A DNA stretch of 64,000 bases from Dinoroseobacter sp039192165. GTDB lineage: Bacteria; Pseudomonadota; Alphaproteobacteria; Rhodobacterales; Rhodobacteraceae. The translations under genes and the position numbers were made by a program. Shown here one piece after another: positions 43,345-52,110 of this stretch (the first letter of the stretch is position 1; the number at the start of each line of letters is the position of its first letter). The DNA lies in the NCBI GenBank assembly GCA_039192165.1, contig JBCCXD010000006.1, positions 1-64,000 of the forward strand, in the 5' to 3' direction. A model generated the notes under the pieces. The model did no database searches and was not told the origin of the DNA. It saw nothing but the letters and a program-made list of their open reading frames with translations.

Positions 43345-44346
43345 ATGACATCTCGTATAACGCTTCTGGCATCAGCCGCCGCAATAGTCGTTGCAGGCGC
43401 TGCACAGGCTGAGAACTCCAAAGTCGTCTTTGGCACCAACTGGCTGGCCCAGGCTGAGCACGGTGGGTTCTACCAATCTGTAGCTGATGGCACATATGCC
43501 GAGTGCGGATTGGACGTCGAAATCATTTCCGGCGGTCCGCAGGTCAATAATCGTGCCCTGATGCTGGCCGGGCGGATCGACTATCACATGGGTGGCGACA
43601 TGCTGCAGGCGTTCAACGCCGTGAAGGAAGGCATCCCCGTCGTTATGGTCGGCGCCACATTCCAGAAGCATCCTCAGGTCATTCTCGCGCATCCTGGCGT
43701 CGCGGACAGCTGGGAAGAGCTCAAGGATCTCACCTTGCTGATCGGCGACAACGGGTTCACCTCCTACTATCAATGGATGATCGCCGAACACGGGTTCACG
43801 GTGGAACAGCGCCAGCCCTACACCTTTAACCCTGCCCCGTTCCTTGCAGACACGCAGGTTGGCATGCAGGGATATCTGAGCTCGGAGCCATTCCTTGTGG
43901 AGAAGGAAGGCGGTTTCACGCCCAACGTCTTTCTGATCGCGGACAATGGCTTTACCAGCTACGCAACAATGATCGAAACGATGCAGGACACCATCGACAC
44001 CAAACCTGAGGAAGTGAAGTGCTTCGTCGAAGGGTCGATTAAGGGTTGGTACAATTACCTCTACGGTGACAACGCTGACGCAAACGAGATGATCCTTGCC
44101 GCGAATCCGGACATGACAGCCGATAAGATCGAATATGCGATCGGCAAGATGACGGAATGGGGGATCGTTGACAGCGGCGATGCTCTGGAAATGGGGATCG
44201 GAGCAATCAACCCTGACGTAGTGGCAGACTTCTACAGCAAGATGGTTGCGGCAGGCGTGATCGAGGACGGCATAGATATCGCAGCCAGCTACGACACGTC
44301 ATTTGTAAATCAGGGCTTGGGGATGGATCTCAAGCCCGAGGGTTAA
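43345..44346 (+). CDS. NMT1/THI5-like periplasmic binding protein
   Basis: 333 residues from ATG 43345 with AGGAG upstream. Signal peptide MTSRITLLASAAAIVVAGAAQA. The mature N-terminus VVFGTNWLAQAEHGGFYQSV, and later GLDVEIISGGPQVNNRALML, matches NMT1/THI5-like (ThiY) binding proteins, in which W and the AEHGGFY segment stack on aromatic nitrogen rings. Known ligands in this family include pyrimidine precursors of thiamine, riboflavin and other heterocycles. First gene of a nine-gene operon; a stem-loop follows it. Confidence 0.85.
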   Translation: MTSRITLLASAAAIVVAGAAQAENSKVVFGTNWLAQAEHGGFYQSVADGTYAECGLDVEIISGGPQVNNRALMLAGRIDYHMGGDMLQAFNAVKEGIPVVMVGATFQKHPQVILAHPGVADSWEELKDLTLLIGDNGFTSYYQWMIAEHGFTVEQRQPYTFNPAPFLADTQVGMQGYLSSEPFLVEKEGGFTPNVFLIADNGFTSYATMIETMQDTIDTKPEEVKCFVEGSIKGWYNYLYGDNADANEMILAANPDMTADKIEYAIGKMTEWGIVDSGDALEMGIGAINPDVVADFYSKMVAAGVIEDGIDIAASYDTSFVNQGLGMDLKPEG

Positions 44347-44366
44347 CCCCCCGCGCCTGCGGGGGG
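44347..44366. terminator. Stem-loop after the binding-protein gene
   Basis: CCCCCCGC-GCCT-GCGGGGGG forms an 8-bp GC stem right after the stop, with CTTTCTTTTT some 20 bases later. It probably lowers expression of the downstream membrane subunits relative to the binding protein. Confidence 0.6.
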
Positions 44367-44424
44367 CGGTGCTGCCGTCCTCCGCAGCCTTTCTTTTTGA
44401 CAGCTCCGGCTGCATGATCCTGAC

Positions 44425-45240
44425 ATGTCCGCGACAGATCCTGTGATGAACGCGCCTCATCTGATGCCAGCCACGTCCAAGCTCGCCGACAGGCCTGCAC
44501 TGCTCAGCCTGCAGGGTGTGGACAAAGTCTTTAACGGCGATGTTGTCGCCCTGAAGAACCTGAACCTTGAGGTTCGGCAGGGAGACTTCATGTCCCTGCT
44601 CGGCCCGTCAGGGTGTGGGAAATCTACTGCCCTACGGATCATCGCAGATCTCTTGCACCCAACGCGGGGAAGCGTGGACTGGGCCGGAGGGCACTCGCAG
44701 AACGATCTTGGCGTTGTGTTTCAGGAGCCCACTCTGATGCCCTGGGCCACAGTGGCAAAGAACGTTTATCTGCCGTTCCGCTTGCAAGGAAAATCCTATG
44801 CAAGTGTGAAGGACGAGATACTTGAAGCCCTGAAACTGGTGGGCCTTGAAAACTTTCAAAACGCCTATCCGCGCGAGCTGTCTGGTGGAATGAAAATGCG
44901 CGTCTCGATCGCTCGGGCCATGGTCACGCGCCCGCGTCTGATTTTGATGGACGAACCCTTCGCAGCGCTCGATGAAATTACGCGCTTCAAACTCAACAAC
45001 GATCTGCTTGAGCTTAAATCGAAGATCAATTGCACAGTGATTTTCGTTACGCATTCGGTTTTTGAGTCGGTTTTTCTTTCCGATCGCATCGTGGTGATGG
45101 CTGCACGCCCGGGCCGTGTTTTGCGCGAAGTTCAGGTGGACGCGCCCTACCCGCGCGACGAGGTTTTCCGCACCTCCGCCGAGTATGCGGCGCACTGCCG
45201 AGCGGCTTCTGACGCGCTGCACGAAGCAATGGGAAGTTGA
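44425..45240 (+). CDS. ABC transporter ATPase, nitrate/taurine/ThiZ type
   Basis: 271 residues. Walker A GPSGCGKST (about 54-62), Q-loop VFQEPTLMPWATV, signature LSGGMKMRVSIARAM, Walker B LILMDEPFAALDE, H-loop FVTHSVFES. It belongs to the SsuB/TauB/NrtD cluster that partners NMT1-like binding proteins. ATG 44425 has no strong ribosome binding site; 44446 is an alternative. It precedes the permease by three bases. Confidence 0.9.
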   Translation: MSATDPVMNAPHLMPATSKLADRPALLSLQGVDKVFNGDVVALKNLNLEVRQGDFMSLLGPSGCGKSTALRIIADLLHPTRGSVDWAGGHSQNDLGVVFQEPTLMPWATVAKNVYLPFRLQGKSYASVKDEILEALKLVGLENFQNAYPRELSGGMKMRVSIARAMVTRPRLILMDEPFAALDEITRFKLNNDLLELKSKINCTVIFVTHSVFESVFLSDRIVVMAARPGRVLREVQVDAPYPRDEVFRTSAEYAAHCRAASDALHEAMGS

Positions 45241-45243
45241 GAC

Positions 45244-46101
45244 ATGGCTGTAACTGACCCGTCGCAAATCGACACCACGCCAGACGCAGACGAAATTGCA
45301 CGCCTCCGAACGAGACGGCTCGAAAAATTTGGCAAATACGCCTTGCCGCTGATCGTGATGGCCCTGGCGATCTGGCTATGGGACCGCATCGTCGTATGGA
45401 ACGAGATACCGCATTACATATTGCCAGGCCCGGGCATGGTCTGGGAAACACTGGTTGCAGACTGGGCGATCCTGTTTGATGCCGCAAAACTGACAGCCAG
45501 AACCACGATACTGGCGTTGATTTTCGCGGTGGTCGGGGGCGCCGGGCTGGCCATTCTTTTCAACCAGTCAAAAATGGTTGAGATGAGTTTTTATCCCTAC
45601 GCGGTGATCCTGCAGGTGACGCCTGTCGTATCCATCGCACCGCTGATCTTTATTTACGTCGAAAGCAAAACCGCGGGGATGCTGCTCTGCGCATGGATCG
45701 TTGCGTTCTTCCCCGTTCTGAGTTCCACCACATTGGGTTTGAACTCGGTGGATCACAATTTAAGGGACCTCTTTCGGATTTACGGGGCGAGCCGCTGGCA
45801 GAAGCTCACGATGCTGCAGTTGCCCTCTGCACTGCCCTTCTTTCTTGGCGGACTAAAAATAGCTGGCGGCCTCAGCCTGATTGGCGCTGTTGTCGCGGAA
45901 CTTGTCGCCGGTACCGGTGGCGTCGGAGCAGGACTTGCCATGCGGATTCAGGAGGCTGGGTATCGGCTGAATATTGCGCGCATGTTCGCGGCACTCAGTA
46001 TGATTGCCGCGATGGGCGTTTTCCTCTTTGCAGCATTGTCAATCGTGAGTCATCTTTTACTCAGGAAATGGCACGAGAGTGCGCTCGGCCGGGAGAATTA
46101 A
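45244..46101 (+). CDS. ABC transporter permease, SsuC/ThiX type
   Basis: 285 residues with about six spans. The coupling motif is YGASRWQKLTMLQLPSALPF, preceded by the hydrophobic QVTPVVSIAPLIFIYV. It forms the membrane pore for the NMT1-like importer. Its TAA shares a base with the ATG of the deaminase gene (TAATG), tying uptake and catabolism to one transcript. Confidence 0.9.
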   Translation: MAVTDPSQIDTTPDADEIARLRTRRLEKFGKYALPLIVMALAIWLWDRIVVWNEIPHYILPGPGMVWETLVADWAILFDAAKLTARTTILALIFAVVGGAGLAILFNQSKMVEMSFYPYAVILQVTPVVSIAPLIFIYVESKTAGMLLCAWIVAFFPVLSSTTLGLNSVDHNLRDLFRIYGASRWQKLTMLQLPSALPFFLGGLKIAGGLSLIGAVVAELVAGTGGVGAGLAMRIQEAGYRLNIARMFAALSMIAAMGVFLFAALSIVSHLLLRKWHESALGREN

Positions 46102-47366
46102 TGGACTACCGCGCGCTGCCTAGCGGCGACTATACAATGACCAATGTCCAGGTGCCTGCCTGTCTTCTGGGTCAGCCGGGCGACTTGGTGACTACAGAAA
46201 TCTCGATTGTTGAAGGTTTGATCGCAGGACCGCAGCCGATCGCCATAGATATGGAAGGTGCAATCGTTCTGCCCTGCTTTACAGATATGCACACCCATCT
46301 CGACAAGGGGCATATCTGGGGCCGCAGTCCGAACCCTGACGGTACATTCATGGGCGCGATTGCCTCGGTCGCCGATGACCGTACAGCGAACTGGGACAGC
46401 GAGGATGTTTGGCGTCGGATGGAGTTTTCGCTGCGCTGCGCCTATGCCCACGGAACGGCGCGCATTCGCACGCATCTGGACAGTATACCACCGCAGGATG
46501 ATATCAGCTGGCCGGTCTTTTCGGAGCTGCGTGACGCATGGGCTGGCCGTATTGAGCTGCAAGCCGTCTGCTTGATCGGATGCGATCACTTCTCCACAGA
46601 TGGCGCGTTCCGCCATACCGCCGATTTGGTCGCGCGACACCAGGGTGTCCTGGGCATGGTCACTTATCCCGTCGACGATCTAGAGGATCGGCTGCGTGGG
46701 TTTTTCGAGATGGCGGCGGCACGAGATCTGGACGCGGATTTTCATGTCGATGAAACGATGGATCCGTCCTCTGAAACCCTGCGCAGCATCGCGAAGGTTG
46801 CAAGGGAGGTTGGGTTTGGCGGCCAGATCGTCGTTGGACACTGCTGCTCTCTGTCCACCCAGGATGAAACCCGCGCGCTCGAAACGCTGGACCTCGTGGC
46901 GGAGGTCGGAATGGGCGTTGTGAGCCTGCCGATGTGCAACCTCTACTTGCAGGACCGGCGTGCAGGTCTCACGCCGCGCGGCCGCGGGATTACACTGGTA
47001 CACGAGATGATGGCGCGGGACATCCCTGTGGCTTTCGCCTCTGACAACACGCGCGATCCGTTCTATGCCTATGGCGACATGGACATGATCGAGGTCATGC
47101 GCGAAGCAACCAGGATTGGGCATCTCGACCACGGTCGTCAGGACTGGGCGTCAGCATTCTCTGAAACTCCAGCGCGGCTCTGCGGATATGCTACGGGAGG
47201 TCTCTACCGGGGAGCCCCGGCAGACCTTGTGATTACCCGTGCGCGCAGCTGGACTGAATTTTTTGCCCGCCCGCAATCAGACCGCATCGTCATGCGCGAT
47301 GGCACCCCGATTGACCGTATACTGCCCGATTACGCAGAGCTGGACGACTTGATGGAGACACTTTGA
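46101..47366 (+). CDS. CodA-like amidohydrolase (cytosine deaminase family)
   Basis: 421 residues from ATG 46101 with GGGAG upstream. Metal and catalytic residues of the cytosine deaminase group: His64 and His66 (HTHLDKG), His215 with Glu218 (HVDET), His247 (VVGHCCSLS) and Asp315 (FASDNTRDP). The DPFYAYGDMDMIEV segment parallels DPWYPLG in E. coli CodA. It probably deaminates or opens a nitrogen heterocycle brought in by the preceding ABC transporter. Substrate specificity is not predictable from sequence alone. Coupled on both sides by overlapping stops and starts. Confidence 0.85.
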   Translation: MDYRALPSGDYTMTNVQVPACLLGQPGDLVTTEISIVEGLIAGPQPIAIDMEGAIVLPCFTDMHTHLDKGHIWGRSPNPDGTFMGAIASVADDRTANWDSEDVWRRMEFSLRCAYAHGTARIRTHLDSIPPQDDISWPVFSELRDAWAGRIELQAVCLIGCDHFSTDGAFRHTADLVARHQGVLGMVTYPVDDLEDRLRGFFEMAAARDLDADFHVDETMDPSSETLRSIAKVAREVGFGGQIVVGHCCSLSTQDETRALETLDLVAEVGMGVVSLPMCNLYLQDRRAGLTPRGRGITLVHEMMARDIPVAFASDNTRDPFYAYGDMDMIEVMREATRIGHLDHGRQDWASAFSETPARLCGYATGGLYRGAPADLVITRARSWTEFFARPQSDRIVMRDGTPIDRILPDYAELDDLMETL

Positions 47367-48772
47367 TGAGCATGCCGGAGAATGTGGCCGCGGCCAAAGC
47401 CGCTCTGAGCCATCTTGACATCGAAAAGAATGACGCCGCGATCAAGTCCAAATCGCGGGATTTCTTCTGGTATTCCCCCGTGCTGAAAGAACGGATGGAT
47501 CACTTGATCGCCGATTTCGTGGTCAGCCCCAGAAGCGAAGCAGAAGTCATCGAAATTCTGCAGACTTGCTACGCGCATGACGTGCCGGTCACAACGCGCG
47601 GCGCGGGTACTGGCAACTACGGGCAAGCGATGCCAATGCGGGGCGGCTGCGTCATGCATCTGCGTCACATGACGGCGGTTAAAGAAGTTCAACCGGGCCG
47701 GGTCATCTGCGAACCCGGTATCCTGCTCAAGGACCTCGATGCGGCCTGCAAAGCGCATTCGGGCCAGGAGATCCGGATGTTCAGCTCAACCTGGGCCACC
47801 GCGACGATCGGTGGGTTCATTGCGGGTGGGTCGGGGGGTATCGGCTCCTGCACCTGGGGTTCGCTGCGCGATCTGGGCAATATCATCCGCCTTCGGGTGG
47901 TCACGATGGAGGAAGAGCCGCGCGTCCTGGAGTTCCGTGGCGAGGAACTCGCCCGCGTCAGTCACGCCTATGGCACCAACGGCATCATCACCGAAATCGA
48001 AATACCGCTCGCCCCAGCCTATGACTGGGTAGAGATGTTTGTCGCCTGCGACGACTTTATGGATGCCGCCCGCTTTGCCGAAGCTCTTGGCAACGAAGAC
48101 GGCATCCTTATCAAACTGGCCTCGGTCTATGAAGCGCCCACAGCGCACAGTTTTTTTCAGCGTGTAAAACCTCATGTAACCGAGCAGGACACAGTGATCG
48201 GGTTAATGGTCGCGCCGCATTCAATGGACGGCTTCATGACCTTTCTTGAAAGGCGCCCTGAAGCCCGTCTGTTTTACCGCTCAGATGACCATGACTGGGC
48301 GCGCGAACCGGGTCCAGTCTATGAGTATGGCTGGAACCACACCACCCTGCGCGCGCTGAAGGTGGATCCTTCGATCACGTATCTGCAGGTGCGCTATGGT
48401 TTTCCGGACCATCTTAAGCTTGTTCAACACATGCGCGACGAGTTTAGCCCTGAAGTTCTGCAGCACCTCGAAGTGCTGAAAGAAAACGGAAAAATCATGT
48501 TCGCCGGTCTCTCGCTGGTGAAATTCACGTCGGAGGAGCGACTGGACGAGATTATTCGCATCCACGAAGAGGCCGGCGCGATGATCTTCAACCCGCATCG
48601 GTACACGCTTGAAGAAGGCGGGCGACAGACCGTCGACGACCGACAGCTCCGCTTTAAGCGGGAGGCAGATCCAAAGGGGCTTCTCAACCCCGGAAAGATG
48701 ATCGCCTGGGACGATCCCGACTGGGACTACAGCCGCATGTATACATATCCGCAGATGCGGGCGGCAGAATGA
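47366..48772 (+). CDS. FAD-binding (PCMH-type) oxidoreductase
   Basis: 468 residues. The FAD-binding domain of the GlcD/DLD/VAO type is clear: FVVSPRSEAEVIEILQTCYA, TTRGAGTGNYGQAMPMRGGC, and VICEPGILLKDLDAACKAHS, with TIGGFIAGGSGGIGSCTWG forming the glycine-rich loop. The C-terminal segment RFKREADPKGLLNPGKMIAW is the conserved ending of this family. It oxidises an alcohol, hydroxy acid or amine with FAD; the pathway substrate is unknown. The ATG shares a base with the deaminase TGA. Confidence 0.85.
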   Translation: MSMPENVAAAKAALSHLDIEKNDAAIKSKSRDFFWYSPVLKERMDHLIADFVVSPRSEAEVIEILQTCYAHDVPVTTRGAGTGNYGQAMPMRGGCVMHLRHMTAVKEVQPGRVICEPGILLKDLDAACKAHSGQEIRMFSSTWATATIGGFIAGGSGGIGSCTWGSLRDLGNIIRLRVVTMEEEPRVLEFRGEELARVSHAYGTNGIITEIEIPLAPAYDWVEMFVACDDFMDAARFAEALGNEDGILIKLASVYEAPTAHSFFQRVKPHVTEQDTVIGLMVAPHSMDGFMTFLERRPEARLFYRSDDHDWAREPGPVYEYGWNHTTLRALKVDPSITYLQVRYGFPDHLKLVQHMRDEFSPEVLQHLEVLKENGKIMFAGLSLVKFTSEERLDEIIRIHEEAGAMIFNPHRYTLEEGGRQTVDDRQLRFKREADPKGLLNPGKMIAWDDPDWDYSRMYTYPQMRAAE

Positions 48773-48849
48773 AGAGAGCGCAGTCGACCGGACGCGTGTC
48801 ATCCACCCGCGTAGACATCTTCGGAGTTGCCGGAGAGGTCGCGCAATGA
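48769..48849 (+). CDS. 26-codon ORF bridging two genes with ATGA overlaps on both sides
   Basis: ATG 48769 overlaps the oxidoreductase stop (ATGA), and the frame runs 26 codons to a TGA that overlaps the next gene's ATG (ATGA, 48846-48849). It encodes MKRAQSTGRVSSTRVDIFGV and six more residues, with no domain. It may serve only to carry ribosomes across the 73-bp gap (translational coupling). A small functional peptide cannot be excluded. Confidence 0.35.
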   Translation: MKRAQSTGRVSSTRVDIFGVAGEVAQ

Positions 48850-49427
48850 CGCGTGCGTTGATACTTGCCGCCCATCCATGTGGCGAGAGCTTCTCACAAG
48901 CATTGCACAGCAGCGTTGTCCGACAGCTTAAGGCTCGCGACTGGGAAATTGATGACTGTGATCTTTACGCGGAAGGGTTCGACCCGGTTTTGTCCGAAGA
49001 AGAGCGGCGTGGCTATCACGAGGTCGGGCCGAATACCGCGCCAGTGGCATCCTATGTTGAACGGCTGCGCGCTGCAGACGCTTTGGTTATGGTTTTTCCG
49101 GTTTGGAACTTTGGGTATCCAGCAATCCTGAAGGGCTTTTTGGATAGGGTATTTCTACCGGGAGTGTCCTTTCGGCTGGAGGATGGCAAGGTTCGGCCAA
49201 ATCTCACCCACGTTAAAAGGCTGGCCGCGGTCACGACCTATGGCGGCACGCGCATGCGCGCCCTTCTCGCGGGCGATCCTCCACGCCATTGTGTAAAACG
49301 AGCGGTCTGGCATGTCTGCCGACCGATGAAGATGAAGTACTTGGCGCTTTACGATATGAATCGGGCGAGCGAGGCCAAACGTAAAGCTTTTCTGCAGCGG
49401 GTGGAGCGCGAAATGGAGGCATTCTGA
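48846..49427 (+). CDS. Flavodoxin-fold NAD(P)H oxidoreductase, first copy
   Basis: 193 residues of the Flavodoxin_2 / NQO1-like fold: ALILAAHPCGESFSQALHSS (flavin phosphate loop), then ALVMVFPVWNFGYPAILKGF LDRVF, the flavin-binding and catalytic loop of KefF/NQO1-type reductases. It could reduce a flavin for the oxygenase or reduce a pathway intermediate. GGAGAGG precedes the ATG. It is homologous to the next gene, apparently an old duplication. Confidence 0.85.
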   Translation: MTRALILAAHPCGESFSQALHSSVVRQLKARDWEIDDCDLYAEGFDPVLSEEERRGYHEVGPNTAPVASYVERLRAADALVMVFPVWNFGYPAILKGFLDRVFLPGVSFRLEDGKVRPNLTHVKRLAAVTTYGGTRMRALLAGDPPRHCVKRAVWHVCRPMKMKYLALYDMNRASEAKRKAFLQRVEREMEAF

Positions 49428-50060
49428 ATGCGCGCCTTGGTAGTCTATAGTCATCCCAAAGACGGGAGCTTCAACGCAGCTATCCGGGATCTGGTGCTGT
49501 CACGGCTGGAACAGGCTGGTGCAGAGATCCGGCTGTCGGATCTTTATGCACGCGGGTTTGACCCGACGCTGCCAGCCCGAGAGCTGGATATTTATCTGGA
49601 CTGTCCAGATAACATCGGGCCGGTCGCCCGCGAGGTGGAAGATCTGCGATGGGCCGACACATTGATCTTTATCTATCCGACCTGGTGGTACGGCCTGCCA
49701 GCCATGCTCAAAGGCTGGCTTGACCGCGTGCTCTTGCCGGACGTTGCGTTCCTCATGCCAGATGCAGAGAACGCCGACATCCGCCCAGGTCTGACCAACA
49801 TCAAACGTCTCGCGGTGTTCACAACCTGTGGGGCCAGCTGGTGGCTTACAACACTGATCGGGGCTCCCGGAAGGCGCACTTTGATGCGCGGTGTGCGTTT
49901 GATTTGCTCCAAAAAATGCAAGACCTTTTTCGCCGCGCATTACCTTATGGACAGCTCAACGCCGGAAACACGCGCCAGGCACCTCGAACGCGTCGGACGA
50001 CAAATGGACAAGATGACTGGCCGTCGCGCGCAGGTGCCGCTGGTGGAGCCCGCGGAATGA
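49428..50060 (+). CDS. Flavodoxin-fold NAD(P)H oxidoreductase, second copy
   Basis: 210 residues. ALVVYSHPKDGSFNAAIRDL and TLIFIYPTWWYGLPAMLKGW LDRV match the family; the WWYG loop replaces WNFG of the first copy. The ATG follows the previous TGA without a gap. The two neighbours probably form a heterodimer or act on successive intermediates; which one is unknown. Its stop overlaps the oxygenase ATG. Confidence 0.85.
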   Translation: MRALVVYSHPKDGSFNAAIRDLVLSRLEQAGAEIRLSDLYARGFDPTLPARELDIYLDCPDNIGPVAREVEDLRWADTLIFIYPTWWYGLPAMLKGWLDRVLLPDVAFLMPDAENADIRPGLTNIKRLAVFTTCGASWWLTTLIGAPGRRTLMRGVRLICSKKCKTFFAAHYLMDSSTPETRARHLERVGRQMDKMTGRRAQVPLVEPAE

Positions 50061-50938
50061 GCCTTCCCATTGTCGATTGGTCCGCGGAGACGCGCGCCGC
50101 GGATATCGGCGCAGCGGCCCGTGACAGCGGGTTTTTCCTCCTCCGCAATCACGGGGTATCCGACAGTCTGGTGTCCGACATCTTTGCGTCCGCGGAAAAT
50201 TTCTTTGCGCTGCCGGAAGCTGAGAAACGTCCTTTGGCCATCGGGCCGGACAATCGGGGATGGGCGGCAGAGGGGACCGAACAACTGGATCCTTCGGGCG
50301 CGCCCGACCGAAAGGAAGCCTTCAACATGGGGCTCGATCTGGCGGCAGATGACCCGCGTGTCCTACGCGGCGAGCCATTTCGCGGCGTTAACAAATGGCC
50401 CGCCCTGCCCGGCTTTGCGGATACATTGCGCAGGTACTTCGACGTTGTGCACGCGTTGGGTGTTGATGTGATGGGCGCGGTGGCCGACGATCTGGGCCTT
50501 GGCACTGACTATTTCGATGACAGTTTCGATGCCCCGATCGCTACCCTGCGCCTGCTGTCTTATCCGGCCGCCCGCGCGGGACAGGAAATCGGCGCTGGCG
50601 CACATTCCGACTACGGCGCATTGACGTTTCTTCTTACAGATGGCGTGCCCGGTTTGCAGGTCAAAGCCCGCTCCGGAGGCTGGCTCGACGTGCCTCACAT
50701 GCCCGGAGCATTTGTAGTCAATATCGGAGACTGCCTGATGAGGTGGTCCAATGATGTCTATGTCTCGACCCCGCATCGCGTTCTTCCTCCGCCGGCGCGG
50801 CGCGTGTCAGTGGCGTTCTTTCTTGACCCAAACCCGGACGCCCGCATTGCCGCGCTTCCTGGTACAGGCATCCCAAGATACCCGGAGACGACCGGCGCGG
50901 CGTATCTTCGCGAACGTCTGGAGGCGACCTATGGCTGA
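50057..50938 (+). CDS. 2-oxoglutarate/Fe(II)-dependent oxygenase, IPNS-like
   Basis: 293 residues from ATG 50057. N-terminal domain LPIVDWSAETRAADIGAAAR, GFFLLRNHGVSDSLV is that of isopenicillin-N-synthase-like (DIOX_N) proteins. The iron triad is His183-x-Asp185 (GAHSDYGALTFL) and His240 (STPHRV), with the 2-oxoglutarate-binding RRVSVAFF. Enzymes of this group hydroxylate or oxidatively cleave small molecules, including thymine 7-hydroxylation. It probably oxidises the imported heterocycle. Confidence 0.9.
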   Translation: MSLPIVDWSAETRAADIGAAARDSGFFLLRNHGVSDSLVSDIFASAENFFALPEAEKRPLAIGPDNRGWAAEGTEQLDPSGAPDRKEAFNMGLDLAADDPRVLRGEPFRGVNKWPALPGFADTLRRYFDVVHALGVDVMGAVADDLGLGTDYFDDSFDAPIATLRLLSYPAARAGQEIGAGAHSDYGALTFLLTDGVPGLQVKARSGGWLDVPHMPGAFVVNIGDCLMRWSNDVYVSTPHRVLPPPARRVSVAFFLDPNPDARIAALPGTGIPRYPETTGAAYLRERLEATYG

Positions 50939-51725
50939 GCGGCGTCTAGAATGGGCGGAGTACCGGTCAGACGAATTCGACAATATTGATCCAGAGCGCG
51001 TGATCGCGGTCCTGCCCACTGCCGCTGTCGAACAGCATGGCCCTCACCTGCCCAGCGGAACCGATATGTTAATCATGGAGGGGATGCTGGCCCAACTGCA
51101 AAGTGATCTTCCAGATGATCTCGACATTCGGATTCTGCCGATCCAGGCCGTCGGAAAATCGAACGAGCACTTGCATGCACCGGGCACGCTCACCTTATCG
51201 GCAGAGGTGGCGTTGCAGGCCTGGCGAGAGATTGGCCTGTCGGTTGCGCGTGCGGGCCTGCGCAAAATCATCCTGGTCAATTCACACGGTGGCAATCTGG
51301 ATCTCGTCTCCATCTTGAGCAGAGAACTACGCGTGCGCGCAGGGATGCTTGCAGTGAAAACCCAATGGGCCAGTTTTGGAACTCCGCCCGAGATGTACTC
51401 CGAAAAGGAGCGCACCTATGGCATCCACGGCGGCGATATAGAGACGTCCCTGATGTTGCATTTCCGCCCCGACCTTGTGCGCATGGAGGCTGCGCAGGAT
51501 TTCGCCTCAAGCGCCGAGACTGGTGCTGTGCCGCCAATCGGACCAATCAGCTATGGCTGGATCTCGTCCGATTTAAATCCCGATGGGACAGTGGGCGATG
51601 CCACTTCCGCCACTGCCGAGAAAGGTGCGGCGACCTGCGCGCATCAGGTTGCTGGTATGATTGATCTGTTGCGAGCTGTACGCGACAGCGCGCTTGACGG
51701 ACTGCACGCCACGGACCCGGCATAA
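50931..51725 (+). CDS. Creatininase-family amidohydrolase
   Basis: 264 residues. The family signature is TAAVEQHGPHLPSGTDMLIM with Glu34, His36, His39 and Asp45; ILVNSHGGNLDLVSIL and GIHGGDIETSLMLHFRPDLV give the remaining metal ligands. Members open small amide rings or deformylate pyrimidines (creatininase, ArfB). It starts inside the end of the oxygenase gene (8-bp overlap) and is the last gene of the operon. A terminator follows. Confidence 0.9.
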   Translation: MAERRLEWAEYRSDEFDNIDPERVIAVLPTAAVEQHGPHLPSGTDMLIMEGMLAQLQSDLPDDLDIRILPIQAVGKSNEHLHAPGTLTLSAEVALQAWREIGLSVARAGLRKIILVNSHGGNLDLVSILSRELRVRAGMLAVKTQWASFGTPPEMYSEKERTYGIHGGDIETSLMLHFRPDLVRMEAAQDFASSAETGAVPPIGPISYGWISSDLNPDGTVGDATSATAEKGAATCAHQVAGMIDLLRAVRDSALDGLHATDPA

Positions 51726-51730
51726 AAAAA

Positions 51731-51750
51731 CGCCCCGGCAAGCCGGGGCG
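51731..51750. terminator. Bidirectional terminator after the catabolic operon
   Basis: CGCCCCGG-CAAG-CCGGGGCG is an 8-bp perfect stem. An A7 run precedes it, so the T-run is on the minus strand; it can also stop plus-strand transcription from the creatininase gene. Confidence 0.75.
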
Positions 51751-51861
51751 TAAAGTCATGCACATAAGAACGGAAAACCGTCTTGACCTTGGTGTAGCAA
51801 GATCATCTCGATTTTGGAAGACGCAAATTTAAGCCACGCGGCGCGTCAAAGCGACAAGCGG

Positions 51862-52110
51862 TCACGCGTCGCAAATTGGCTGGCGGTTGGCATCAAGAAG
51901 CGCGGCACCGATCTGCGGTTCGGTCTTCTCGATCGCGATCCCGTAGCAGCCCTGCGCATCCCGGATCAAAAGCGAAGGAGGCACGCCTGCAGGCAGGGCG
52001 GCGAGGGCCTCCGGGGAGATATCATTGAGCAAGGGGACACCGGCCTCGTCGGTCTGAACGGGCTCGCACGCCATAACCGCAAAACAGAGAAGTAACAGAC
52101 CATTCTTCAT
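51862..52110 (-). CDS. Small lipoprotein
   Basis: 82 residues from ATG 52110. KNGLLLLCFAVMAC ends in a lipobox (V-M-A-C, Cys at about residue 15), so the protein is probably lipid-anchored. The mature part contains one more Cys pair (QGCYG and PICDA). The family is not recognised; similar short lipoproteins are common in Rhodobacteraceae. Confidence 0.7.
   Translation of the reverse strand: MKNGLLLLCFAVMACEPVQTDEAGVPLLNDISPEALAALPAGVPPSLLIRDAQGCYGIAIEKTEPQIGAALLDANRQPICDA

Noticed and set aside
45693..46100. N-terminal extension of the CodA-like gene upstream to 45693
   Set aside because: It overlaps the permease out of frame and is rich in Arg, Cys and Trp; ATG 46101 with GGGAG and TAATG coupling is clearly better.
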